Part shown: in pieces, positions 10,001-17,784 of the stretch
Layout: each line of letters begins with the position of its first letter
How positions within the stretch are numbered: the first letter of the stretch is position 1
Source: 2-12-FULL-35-15 sp036386835
GTDB taxonomy: Bacteria > Bacteroidota > Bacteroidia > 2-12-FULL-35-15
DNA: 64,000 nucleotides
NCBI GenBank assembly: GCA_036386835.1
Contig: DASVUX010000022.1
Location: forward strand, 1 to 64,000
Direction: 5' to 3'
The notes under the pieces: generated by a model
Seen by the model: the letters and a program-made list of their open reading frames with translations, nothing else
Told to the model about the DNA's origin: nothing
Database searches by the model: none
Position numbers and translations under genes: made by a program

Positions 10001-11482
10001 CCTCACGAGCATAGGTTGTACATCCTTCAATGCAAACTTGATATACCTTGCGTACTCCATCCCATAAAATTTGCGGTTCTCCCCGTTCTTTTTCATTACA
10101 AATTCACGCATCTGGTACAAGGGATTTATTGCGTCAATCCCCTGGACAGCATCATAACGATCACCACGGAAATAATTGGAGGATTCAAACATAGCGTCTT
10201 CCTGGGTATTCCCTACCAGCATCCGGAGATCTATCTTCGGGTCATCGATCTTCCAGGCCAGTTCCTCAAAGTACATATCCACCATGTGGAAGCTGTTAAG
10301 GAACGGGGAGCGGGAAACTCCGTCATTCGTTCTTATGAGGGACAGCATCCGGTCATTCACCATGAATTTCATATTTACACTTGGATGTGTAATGGAATCT
10401 TTACCAAAATAAATCCTTACGTTGGCTGTTTCTGCAGTAAGTTTTTCTTTAGCAACACCGATCAGTTTTGCCCCTACTATGAGAAATACCTTGCCTTCTC
10501 TTTTAAAAATAAGCTTTGCGTCCTCTTCTTTGCTGCCTGAACCAAGGAATTTCGGTCCCCGCTGAAGAAATCCTCCGTCATAGTCAACATCCTTTGCAAT
10601 ATTTGGGATTTGCATCCGCTTGCTGTATGAATCAAACCTCGGATACGATATATTGCTTTCTTTTTCAGATACCACTTTTTCATTTAACTGTCCTAACAGA
10701 GGTTTTTCGAAATAATTCTTATTATAAAAGGTCACTGAATCGGCAGAGAAGCCGCTGGTCTTTAATGTGATCTGGTACCTTTTCAGCTCAGCCCACACTG
10801 TATTTTCATCCAGCCCTGCCCGCTTCCACGTCACTTTACCTGTTTCCCCGATAAAAACTCCTTTAAAGGGATAATAAACACCGCGCGTCTTATATATTAT
10901 CCCGCTGTCGCGCTGGTTATTATAGCAGCGAAGATCGAAACCCGGAAAGATAACTTTTGGAACGCTGTCGTACTCAAACATATATTTATTGTTGCTGGAT
11001 TGGTATTCAACAACAGCCGATTTGTAAAATGTATTTGTGGCGAAGAGGTTTTCGCTCATCTGGAGGTAATCGGAATAATTTTTCAGGATCTTGGCCCCGA
11101 GGATCTTATTGATACACTCCTGCCAGCTGAGAAAATTATCTTCGCTTTGCTTGGAGGCAGCAAAATTCATAACGGAATTGAGGTAGCTTTTATATTCAGG
11201 CAGTATCCTGATCTTCCTTTTAACCATCAGGTTAAAACAATCATAAGTCGCTTTCTTCAGCGTTTGGGTATATTGCGGGCTGTTCCAGAGAAGAATAAAT
11301 GCTTCCATATATTCTTTCACTTCCTTTTTATCCATATTCGTTACCTCGAACATGGTCCTGACCTCTTCCGGGAATTTAACAGGATCTTCGGAAAACTGCT
11401 TGATAGGATTTAACTGTGCTGATACTTCCTGTAATCCGGTAATGGAAATAAAAAGTAAAAAAAGAAAAGATATTTTTTTCAT
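7004..11482 (-). CDS. Very large exported protein of unknown function (1492 residues)
   Basis: I do not recognise this protein beyond a likely Bacteroidota-specific conserved hypothetical. It has a clear signal peptide (K2-K3, hydrophobic 4-18, cleavage near V-S-A-Q at about 23). About 1450 residues of mainly beta-strand-like, aromatic-rich sequence follow. There are no cysteine clusters, no membrane segments and no T9SS sorting domain at the C-terminus, which ends in a lysine- and glutamate-rich tail. It lies inside a housekeeping operon: 8 nt after prmA and 1 nt before plsY. The regular strands with D-x-L and L-x-G turns suggest an extended periplasmic or outer-membrane-associated beta structure, but this is inference. 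Confidence 0.8.
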   Translation of the reverse strand: MKKISFLFLLFISITGLQEVSAQLNPIKQFSEDPVKFPEEVRTMFEVTNMDKKEVKEYMEAFILLWNSPQYTQTLKKATYDCFNLMVKRKIRILPEYKSYLNSVMNFAASKQSEDNFLSWQECINKILGAKILKNYSDYLQMSENLFATNTFYKSAVVEYQSSNNKYMFEYDSVPKVIFPGFDLRCYNNQRDSGIIYKTRGVYYPFKGVFIGETGKVTWKRAGLDENTVWAELKRYQITLKTSGFSADSVTFYNKNYFEKPLLGQLNEKVVSEKESNISYPRFDSYSKRMQIPNIAKDVDYDGGFLQRGPKFLGSGSKEEDAKLIFKREGKVFLIVGAKLIGVAKEKLTAETANVRIYFGKDSITHPSVNMKFMVNDRMLSLIRTNDGVSRSPFLNSFHMVDMYFEELAWKIDDPKIDLRMLVGNTQEDAMFESSNYFRGDRYDAVQGIDAINPLYQMREFVMKKNGENRKFYGMEYARYIKFALKDVQPMLVRLSALGFITYDIEDDEVSVNEKLFTYISAKAGHVDNDVIQFPSVVRNASNASVNLLNYDMTIFGVKQVYMSDSQNVVIYPAQQKLILKKNRDFSFAGVVHAGRFDFFGKEFTFDYDKFIINLKNVDSLRLTVKSGEPDAYGEYPLVRVKTVIEHIDGNLEIDNPANKSGRKPFPKYPVFNSFKDSYAYYDKKQIQNGKYHKDKFFFHLEPFSIDSLDNFSNEGLNFKGEMVSAGIFPTFKESLTLQSDYSLGFITQAPAAGYPLYGGKGTYNSAVKLSNQGLRGDGTINYVTSVTRSKDFIFFPDSTNALAQTFDVKEQKIKPEFPQLHGDSVKVHWQPQKDVMIVHNSKQKKFQSYNGQAQFDGHVSLTPKQLFGSGTADFSNAKLDARLVKFRANAFDSDTANFSLKALDIAGIAFSTDNVNAKVDFEKRFGEFKSNGKGSIVKFPVNQYICFMDNFKWFMDENNIELGSSKAGAKAANEDLDLSGPQFISVHPKQDSLAFYSPSAKYDLKKYVITAKEVKYINVADARIYPDKGDVIIDKDAVMRTLSNSKIVANATTKYHNLYNCTVNVFAKKSYAGSGYYDYIDEIKSKQTFYFSNVSVDTTFQTYAETNIPDSSRFRLSPNFEYKGKVKLKATNQFLVFDGTARISHDCASIPKMWFKFESEINPNSIYIPVDTLPKDGGGKPLAASLMVTTDSTHFYSAFLSPKESANDPFVLPAAGFLFFDKGSREYRISNKEKLVERSLTGNYLSLNTAQCKVYGEGRINLGGDFGQVKVESFGSAIHYLVPDSVSFDMLMTTDFFFDDGAMDKMSDAIVNFADLAPTDFSRPVFEKGMREMLGKEQADKLISQLNLYGSYKKFPDELKKSFFFTDVKMKWNKDTRSYTSNGKIGIGNINKTQVNKYVGGRIELIKKRGGDILNIYLELDEGNWYYFNYTRGTMLAVSSNEAFNTALKELKPEKREKAGDKDKKEPNYYFNICPPSKKTQFLRKTQSAEE

Positions 11483-11490
11483 GTTTGAAT

Positions 11491-12327
11491 CTAAGCGGGT
11501 TTAATAAAATGCAGCATTGTCCATTGCTCCCTGACAGCCTTGTCTTCAAAATTTAATCCAAGTTCTGTTGCTTTTTGACCAAGCTCTGTGATATCGGTCT
11601 CAAAGAATCCGCTTAAAATAAGGTCTCCCCCGTTTTCAAGTGACTGAACATATTGGCTCATATCGGCCAATAGCACATTTTTATTGATATTCGCTAAGAT
11701 AACTGAAAATATTTTTTTTTGCAAAATTTGAGCATTCCCTTTATGAACACTCACCTTGTTGATATTATTCTTCTCGAGGTTTTCAAGGGTGTTCTCATAA
11801 CTCCACTCATCAATATCAATGGCAGTGATCGGCCCGGCACCCATCATGCCGGCAACAATTGCAAGAACTCCCGTTCCGCAGCCCATGTCCAGCAACGACT
11901 TTCCTTTAACATTTAATAACATCAATTTGCTGATCATCAGCTGTGTAGTATTGTGATGTCCGGTTCCAAAGGACATTTTAGGTTCAATTACCACATCATA
12001 CATGAAGCCTTCTTTTGCAGGATGGAATGGTGCGCGGATATAACATTTACCCTCTACATCAATCGGCTGAAAACTACTTTCCCATTCTTTGTTCCAGTTT
12101 TGCTGCGGAATTATTTTAGTTGAAAAACTCACTTTGAAAAAATCCACGTATAATGAAAGGACGAGGTTTAACTTACTTTCATCATAGAACGCTTCCTGGA
12201 TATAGGCGCAAAACCCGGTTTCATTCTCCACAAAGCTTTCATATTCGAGCTCTGAAAGCTGCGCTATAAGAACATCGCTGCCCTGATCTTTCGGGGTAAC
12301 ACTAACACTGAGCTCAATATAATTCAT
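11491..12327 (-). CDS. prmA: Ribosomal protein L11 methyltransferase
   Basis: PrmA methylates lysines and the N-terminus of ribosomal protein L11 using S-adenosylmethionine. The 278-residue protein has the N-terminal substrate-binding part (1-about 110), the family signature SFGTGHH at 119-125, SAM motif I DMGCGTG at 147-153 and the acidic D-I-D at 171-173. The length is typical of short Bacteroidota PrmA (about 280). It sits 9 nt after tpiA and 8 nt before the 1492-residue exported protein. Confidence 0.93.
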   Translation of the reverse strand: MNYIELSVSVTPKDQGSDVLIAQLSELEYESFVENETGFCAYIQEAFYDESKLNLVLSLYVDFFKVSFSTKIIPQQNWNKEWESSFQPIDVEGKCYIRAPFHPAKEGFMYDVVIEPKMSFGTGHHNTTQLMISKLMLLNVKGKSLLDMGCGTGVLAIVAGMMGAGPITAIDIDEWSYENTLENLEKNNINKVSVHKGNAQILQKKIFSVILANINKNVLLADMSQYVQSLENGGDLILSGFFETDITELGQKATELGLNFEDKAVREQWTMLHFIKPA

Positions 12328-12336
12328 TAGGTTTAT

Positions 12337-13089
12337 TTAAAATGAATTTACAATGGCAACAAAGTCCTTCGCTTTTAAGGACGCTCCTCCAACAAGACCG
12401 CCATCCACGTCCAGGCAGGCGAAAAGCTCCCGCGCATTCTCTGCATTGCAGCTTCCGCCATAGAGGATGGAAGTGTTTTCGGAGATCTCTTTCCCGTATT
12501 TCTTATTTATTTCGGAACGGATAAAGTGGTGCATGCCCTGGGCCTGGTGACTGGTGGCAGTAACCCCGGTACCGATTGCCCAGATCGGTTCGTATGCAAT
12601 GATCAGTTTACTGAAATCGGCAGGTGATAAATGATACAGGGCTTCCTTAATTTGCTGCCTGATGATCTCCAGGTGTTTGTTGGCATTCCTGTCCTCCAGG
12701 TTTTCACCTACACAAAAAATCGGGATGAGGTTATTGGCAAGCGCAAGATTAACTTTCTGAATCAGTACAGGTGTAGTCTCATTAAAATAGCTCCGTCTTT
12801 CTGAATGCCCTATGATCACATATCCTGATCCGCAAGAGCTGAGCATGCCTGCAGAGATCTCGCCTGTGTATGCACCGCTTTCCGACTGGTGGCAATTCTG
12901 GGCCGCAATGGCATAATCTGCTTTATCTTTTATCAAAGCTACTGCAGAAGTAATATGAATAAAAGGTGTAGCGAAGATTTTCAAAATATCTTTTGACGGC
13001 TGAAGTTCGATCACCTCATTGATCAATTCCAAACCCTGATCAAGGCTTTTATTCATCTTCCAGTTCCCTGCAACGATCTTTTGTCTCAT
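12337..13089 (-). CDS. tpiA: Triosephosphate isomerase
   Basis: This enzyme interconverts dihydroxyacetone phosphate and glyceraldehyde 3-phosphate in glycolysis. The 250-residue length is standard. Catalytic residues are visible: N9 and K11 in GNWKMN, H95 in IIGHSERR, E167 in AYEPIWAIGTG, and the phosphate-binding YGGS and GGAS loops near the C-terminus. It lies in the long minus-strand operon between the DUF6624 protein (19 nt) and prmA (9 nt). Confidence 0.97.
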   Translation of the reverse strand: MRQKIVAGNWKMNKSLDQGLELINEVIELQPSKDILKIFATPFIHITSAVALIKDKADYAIAAQNCHQSESGAYTGEISAGMLSSCGSGYVIIGHSERRSYFNETTPVLIQKVNLALANNLIPIFCVGENLEDRNANKHLEIIRQQIKEALYHLSPADFSKLIIAYEPIWAIGTGVTATSHQAQGMHHFIRSEINKKYGKEISENTSILYGGSCNAENARELFACLDVDGGLVGGASLKAKDFVAIVNSF

Positions 13090-13108
13090 TCTAAAGGTTT
13101 TATAATGA

Positions 13109-14086
13109 TTAATAGCTCACGGAAATTTTCTCTATTTCTTTTAATCCCTCTTCATATCGCCTGGTATCCCAGCGCGTTCCCCAGTTTTTTAAATATTCAT
13201 CAAGTGTGCTTAATCCGAGTTCCACCCTTCTTTTATCTACGTTTTCAGGATCTTCCAAAGGCGCGGTATAATATTTCTTATCGATGTTTACTAAATAAGT
13301 TCCGTATAGTTGCTTCTTACCCTGCCTGAGTAAAATCTTATCCTCAAGAAGTGCGAGATCATATGAATCTGCTTTTTTACTCTTAACCGCTTCTCTCATC
13401 ATTGGAATATACTTCAGCTGCATTTCAAGGGGTGAGTGCATCAGTACCAGGGGAAGCGTTGCATTGCCGTTCACACCAACAATTTCCGGCCCAAGCCAGC
13501 CATACTTATCGAGTATTCCACTAACGATTTGCTGATTGACAGAATCCGTCTCATGGATAACCTTTCGTATCCTCAGGCCTTCAGGCGAACCCGCTCCAAA
13601 CTCTTTGTCGATGCTGATCTGCTGAAAGCGGAATGCCTGGTCAGCGTGATATACACTGTCCATAAGCTTTAACAGCGACTTATTCAACCTTGCTTCATCC
13701 TTGCCTATATTACGGCTCACCATATTAAGAAGCTGCGGCCACCGCTCATCATGGTTCAGTGAAGTAAGAACTGTATCATTCGCAATCCGCTCATAGTTAT
13801 CATACTTGAAAGCATCGGCAACTTTAAAAAGCTGGTAGAATGCCGAATCTTTATTTCCGGCAAGCGCCCAGGCGCAGGCTGCATTATACCGGTCCGACTG
13901 GTATGCTTTCCATCCGTTTTCCCTGAAAGCTTTTGAATAGGTTTCGGCTGATTTTTTATATTGGCCATTCTCATAAAGAGAAGCGGCCTGTGAAGTAATT
14001 TCAGCGTACCTTGAAGTTTTATCCTGCGCTAGAGATCGTCCTGCGCACAATAAGATGATAAATAAAAATAAACAGGCGGTTCTCAT
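13109..14086 (-). CDS. Exported TPR and DUF6624 domain protein
   Basis: This 325-residue protein has a signal peptide (cleavage after S-L-A-Q at about 21), a TPR-like helical pair (about 25-115) and a C-terminal region resembling DUF6624 (about 135-270). The DUF6624 hallmarks are M-D-S-V-Y-x-x-D-Q near the start, L-D-K-Y-G-W-L-G in the middle and a D-x-A-L-L-E-D-K stretch. No biochemical function is established for this domain. It is probably periplasmic. It lies between the ABC permease gene (17 nt) and tpiA (19 nt). Confidence 0.75.
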   Translation of the reverse strand: MRTACLFLFIILLCAGRSLAQDKTSRYAEITSQAASLYENGQYKKSAETYSKAFRENGWKAYQSDRYNAACAWALAGNKDSAFYQLFKVADAFKYDNYERIANDTVLTSLNHDERWPQLLNMVSRNIGKDEARLNKSLLKLMDSVYHADQAFRFQQISIDKEFGAGSPEGLRIRKVIHETDSVNQQIVSGILDKYGWLGPEIVGVNGNATLPLVLMHSPLEMQLKYIPMMREAVKSKKADSYDLALLEDKILLRQGKKQLYGTYLVNIDKKYYTAPLEDPENVDKRRVELGLSTLDEYLKNWGTRWDTRRYEEGLKEIEKISVSY

Positions 14087-14103
14087 TATAAAATCAAAAA
14101 GGA

Positions 14104-15183
14104 TTATTGTACTCTCACACGCGGATCCAGGATGCCGTAAACAATATCAACTGTAATATTTATAAGCACGAACACAACTGCAAAAACAAGGGTCGCACCC
14201 ATAACAACAGGAAGGTCGTTTTTTTCAAGTGCATCTACTACTTCATTTCCTATCCCGCGCCAGTTAAACACTCTTTCCACAAAAACGGCACCTGCCATCA
14301 AGCCGGCAAACCATCCGGAGATTGCGGTTATTACAGGGTTAAGGGCATTCTTTAAGGCATGCTTGAATACTACTTTATAAAAACTTAACCCTTTGGCAGT
14401 AGCGGTCCTGATGTAATCCTGTGAAAGTACATCGAGCAGTGAACCGCGGGTAAGCTGGATGATGATTGCAAGCGGTCGCAGGCCAAGGGTAATTGTTGGC
14501 AGGAGCAAATTTTTAAGGACAAGCTGCTGGTCTCCGAAATCATCAATATAATACAAGGAGCCCTGGTGATTAAGTCCTGTATAATCACGCAGGATATATC
14601 CAAAGAACCACGAGATAATAAGTCCGATAAAGAATGAAGGCAACGCCATTCCGAAAATAGCGAAAACAAGTGAGCTTTTATCAAGCCATGAATGCTTCTT
14701 GATAGCTGAAAAGATCCCGAGCAGGATCCCGAAGATGGCACCAAACGTAATCGCTGAAAAAGCAAGCACAACGGTTGCCGGCATTGTATCCTTAATGATA
14801 TCGGAAACCTTTCGCTTGGTTATGTATGATCTGCGGAGGTACGGATATTTAAGAATAACTGTCTTGCTGGAAGTTAGCGGAAAAAGCTTTACGTAAGAAG
14901 AGTATTTGTCCGGATTCAGGTAGAGATAATGTTCTTTATTCACAGGATCGTGGACTGATACCGGTGAAAGGTCATTAAGGTACATTACGAATTGGGTTGT
15001 GAGCGATTTGTCGCGTCCAAGATCCTTGTTGATGGCATCAATGGAAGCCTGATCGGCACGCTGACCAAGCATCATACGTGCAGGATCTCCCGGGAGAACG
15101 TTAAAAAGCAGGAATACAACGGTGATCACTCCCAGCAAAACCAGGAAACCATACATCAACCGCTTTAATATAAATTTTGCCAC
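14104..15183 (-). CDS. ABC transporter permease, DppB/OppB type
   Basis: This 359-residue inner-membrane protein is a peptide/nickel-type ABC permease. It has one N-terminal membrane segment with the LPGDPA signature (near 30-35) and then a long periplasmic loop (about 50-130), larger than in E. coli DppB. Five further segments include an EAA-type coupling loop (A-T-A-K-G-L-S near 265-271) that contacts the ATPase. No DppC, ATPase or binding protein is nearby, so its partners must be encoded elsewhere. It starts 3 nt after the BT_3928-like gene. Confidence 0.88.
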   Translation of the reverse strand: MAKFILKRLMYGFLVLLGVITVVFLLFNVLPGDPARMMLGQRADQASIDAINKDLGRDKSLTTQFVMYLNDLSPVSVHDPVNKEHYLYLNPDKYSSYVKLFPLTSSKTVILKYPYLRRSYITKRKVSDIIKDTMPATVVLAFSAITFGAIFGILLGIFSAIKKHSWLDKSSLVFAIFGMALPSFFIGLIISWFFGYILRDYTGLNHQGSLYYIDDFGDQQLVLKNLLLPTITLGLRPLAIIIQLTRGSLLDVLSQDYIRTATAKGLSFYKVVFKHALKNALNPVITAISGWFAGLMAGAVFVERVFNWRGIGNEVVDALEKNDLPVVMGATLVFAVVFVLINITVDIVYGILDPRVRVQ

Positions 15184-15186
15184 TGC

Positions 15187-16299
15187 TTATTTCTTAAAAT
15201 ATTTTTCTTTAACGTCACTGTAAGATGGAAACGAATGATAATGCCACATGTCAATCACAGTGCCTGCCTTAAGCAGCATCAGGCCCGGGTTCGACCGGAT
15301 CATGGTCTTAAGTACCGTTCCATCAGTAGTATAATACCTGAGATGTGCCTTGGTTTCATTCACAAATCCTTCGATCACATCGGGAGTAGACGATGTAAGC
15401 ACGACAAATGTAACACTGTCGGCCTTACACAAAGCGGCAAAGTCATTTATTTTTCCAAACACATCTTTGTTAGCTTTTTCCAGGTCATAAGCGATCAGCA
15501 GGAAATTGTGGTTTGGATTCTCAATGATTTCCTGGGTAAAATCACCACCTTCCAGGGATGTTATTGTAAAATCTTTGATCTTGGGATCAATCCCCTTCTT
15601 TGTCACTACGGTCCTGTTATCAACATACTCATAATCCTTGTCCCAGTTTTCAGGCCATTTGTCAAACTCTTTTACTTCGCCTGTTTTTTTATCCTTAAGC
15701 TTATAAAAGTATTTCAGCTCATCAGGAACGCCTTTGGTTTGTTCCGGGATGTTCTTCCCGATGGCATATGCCCGGAAATCGAATACAGGCAGGTAATTGT
15801 AAGTATAAAGCGGAAATATTACGGTAGCGACCAGGATGATGATCAGAAGTGCATTCTCCACCCTTTCATTAAAAAGCGGTTCAATGTATTGCCTCCCGAT
15901 CACAAGAATTATGATCAGGATAAGAAGCACAAGATCTTTGGTAAACGATTGCCAGGGTGTTAAATGGAGGAAATCACCGAAACACCCGCATTCTTTTACA
16001 ACATCATAATAAGCGGAATAAAACGTAAGGAAGGTAAAGAAGACGATCATCAGCACCAGGAGCCAGAGAGTAAGCTTTACCCTTGCTCCCAGCAGGAGCA
16101 TAAACCCAAGTAAGATCTCTGCAATGCAGATGACTATAGAAAGTGTTAATGCAAGTGGTACAAGAAAATGAATTCCGAAAACTTCAAAATATTCAACCAG
16201 CTTATAGGAAAAGCCTAAAGTATCATTGGCTTTGATAAAGCCGGAGAAAATGAAAAGCAGACCGACTAAGATCCTGGAAATGGTTGTTACTGCCTTCAT
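15187..16299 (-). CDS. BT_3928-like membrane protein with DoxX/MauE and thioredoxin-like parts
   Basis: This 370-residue protein joins a DoxX/MauE-type four-helix membrane domain (about 1-145) to a further membrane segment (about 155-175). A soluble periplasmic part (about 225-370) resembles a peroxiredoxin/thioredoxin fold. The C-E-C-G-C-F-G-D cysteines in the membrane domain (about 104-109) resemble those of MauE-like proteins. The soluble domain lacks the C-x-x-C active site. A role in periplasmic redox chemistry is plausible but unproven. Its start overlaps the DUF1599 stop by 4 bp. Confidence 0.8.
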   Translation of the reverse strand: MKAVTTISRILVGLLFIFSGFIKANDTLGFSYKLVEYFEVFGIHFLVPLALTLSIVICIAEILLGFMLLLGARVKLTLWLLVLMIVFFTFLTFYSAYYDVVKECGCFGDFLHLTPWQSFTKDLVLLILIIILVIGRQYIEPLFNERVENALLIIILVATVIFPLYTYNYLPVFDFRAYAIGKNIPEQTKGVPDELKYFYKLKDKKTGEVKEFDKWPENWDKDYEYVDNRTVVTKKGIDPKIKDFTITSLEGGDFTQEIIENPNHNFLLIAYDLEKANKDVFGKINDFAALCKADSVTFVVLTSSTPDVIEGFVNETKAHLRYYTTDGTVLKTMIRSNPGLMLLKAGTVIDMWHYHSFPSYSDVKEKYFKK

Positions 16300-16832
16300 T
16301 CACTTAGCTTTATCAGTGCAAAAACAGAATAGTTGATCATGTCATGAAAGTTGGCATCTATCCCTTCAGAAATAATTGTATTTCCTTTATTGTCCTCGAT
16401 CTGTTTAATACGTAAGATCTTCATAAGGATAAGGTCGGTGAGCGAGCTTACCCTCATATCCCTCCAGGCTTCACCATAATCATGATTTTTGTTCTCCATC
16501 AGGCTTTTAGCTTCGGAAGAGTATTTGTCATAAAGCCGGCTTACCTCATCGGTTGGAAGCTCCAGGCGGCTGTCATTACTGAGGTCAAGCTGGATAAGGC
16601 CGATAATCGAATAGTTAATAATACCGATGTATTCAGAGCGGACATCATCATTTATTTTTTGAGTACCTTTATCCTCGATATTCCGGATTCGCTGAGCTTT
16701 AATAAAGATCTGGTCGGTGATGGAACTCGTCCGCAGGATTCGCCAGGCGGTTCCGTAATCTTTCATTTTCTTAATAAAAATATCTTTGCAGGAATTTACA
16801 GCGGTATCGTATTGAGAAGATGTTTTATTCAT
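16296..16832 (-). CDS. DUF1599 protein with duplicated domain
   Basis: This 178-residue protein contains two copies of the DUF1599 unit. Each has a K-x-x-D-Y-G-x-A-W-R motif followed by S-S-x-T-D-x-I-x-x-K and R-I-x-x-I-E-D (about 21-60 and 97-140). DUF1599 has been linked computationally to nucleotide-modification pathways, but no reaction is established. The gene starts the eight-gene minus-strand operon and is divergent from folP, with about 90 bp between the starts. A similar order of DUF1599, BT_3928-like and folP genes is, as I recall, common in Bacteroidota. Confidence 0.82.
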   Translation of the reverse strand: MNKTSSQYDTAVNSCKDIFIKKMKDYGTAWRILRTSSITDQIFIKAQRIRNIEDKGTQKINDDVRSEYIGIINYSIIGLIQLDLSNDSRLELPTDEVSRLYDKYSSEAKSLMENKNHDYGEAWRDMRVSSLTDLILMKILRIKQIEDNKGNTIISEGIDANFHDMINYSVFALIKLSE

Positions 16833-16923
16833 AATAAAAAATTAGAGAAGTGGAGATCTGGAGAATCGGAGGTTTATTCCCGCAATTCAACAATTCTCTA
16901 TTTCAACAAATCAAAAATTGCTA

Positions 16924-17778
16924 ATGAGCGCACAAGATACAGATTTTTCTTCTAAAAAAGAGCGGATTTTTGACCAAAAGGCCAATCCCATGATTATGGG
17001 TATTTTGAATGTTACGCCCGATTCTTTTCACGATGGCGGGAGGTACACCACTGAAGACAAGTGGCTTGCGCAGGCCGATGAAATGATCAGCCTTGGGGCG
17101 GACATCATCGACATTGGGGCTTACTCAAGCCGACCAGGTGCCCAGCACATATCGGAAGAAGAGGAATCAGACCGGCTCCTCAAAACCGTATCATCAGTCA
17201 GGGAACACTTCCCTGAAACCCTTATTTCAGTGGATACTTTCCGTTCGCGGATCGCAAGGGATGCTGTGAGTTGCGGTGCGAACATTATAAATGATATTTC
17301 CGGGGGAACACTTGATGAAAAGATGTTTGAAACAGTTGCAGAACTGAAAGTTCCCTATATTCTTATGCACATCAAAGGCACACCACAGGATATGCAGCTG
17401 AACCCCACTTATGAATACGTAGTAAAAGAGGTTTTTGAATTTCTGAGGGAAAGGCTGGGGCAGCTGCGTGCGATGGGACTTACTGAAATCATCCTCGATC
17501 CCGGGTTCGGTTTCGGTAAAACAGTGGACCATAACTTCGAACTACTCCGTCATCTTGATAAGATCACCGAATTAGGATATCCTGTCCTTGTAGGAATCTC
17601 ACGGAAATCAATTGTGAATAAACTTCTGAATATCAGTTCAAAAGACTCGATCAACGGAACCTCTGTTTTAAACACAATCGCTCTTCAGAAAGGTGCGCGG
17701 ATCATTCGCGTTCATGATGTCCGTGAAGCGAAGGAGGTAATTACTATCCTAAGCAAGATCAAGAGTGCGGACCACTAA
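16924..17778 (+). CDS. folP: Dihydropteroate synthase
   Basis: FolP condenses 6-hydroxymethyl-dihydropterin diphosphate with p-aminobenzoate to make dihydropteroate, a folate precursor and the sulfonamide target. The 284-residue TIM-barrel protein shows GILNVTPDSF (26-35), the D-I-G-A-Y-S-S-R-P-G loop, N-D-I-S-G-G, the D-P-G-F-G-F-G-K loop and the final R-V-H-D-V. A TTG at 16918 could add two residues, but the ATG at 16924 is preferred. The gene is divergent from the DUF1599 operon. Confidence 0.96.
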   Translation: MSAQDTDFSSKKERIFDQKANPMIMGILNVTPDSFHDGGRYTTEDKWLAQADEMISLGADIIDIGAYSSRPGAQHISEEEESDRLLKTVSSVREHFPETLISVDTFRSRIARDAVSCGANIINDISGGTLDEKMFETVAELKVPYILMHIKGTPQDMQLNPTYEYVVKEVFEFLRERLGQLRAMGLTEIILDPGFGFGKTVDHNFELLRHLDKITELGYPVLVGISRKSIVNKLLNISSKDSINGTSVLNTIALQKGARIIRVHDVREAKEVITILSKIKSADH

Positions 17779-17784
17779 TTTTGA

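Noticed and set aside
9905..10540. A 211-residue ORF antisense to the 1492-residue exported protein
   Set aside because: It lies wholly within a long clear coding frame on the other strand and shows no start context or motif.
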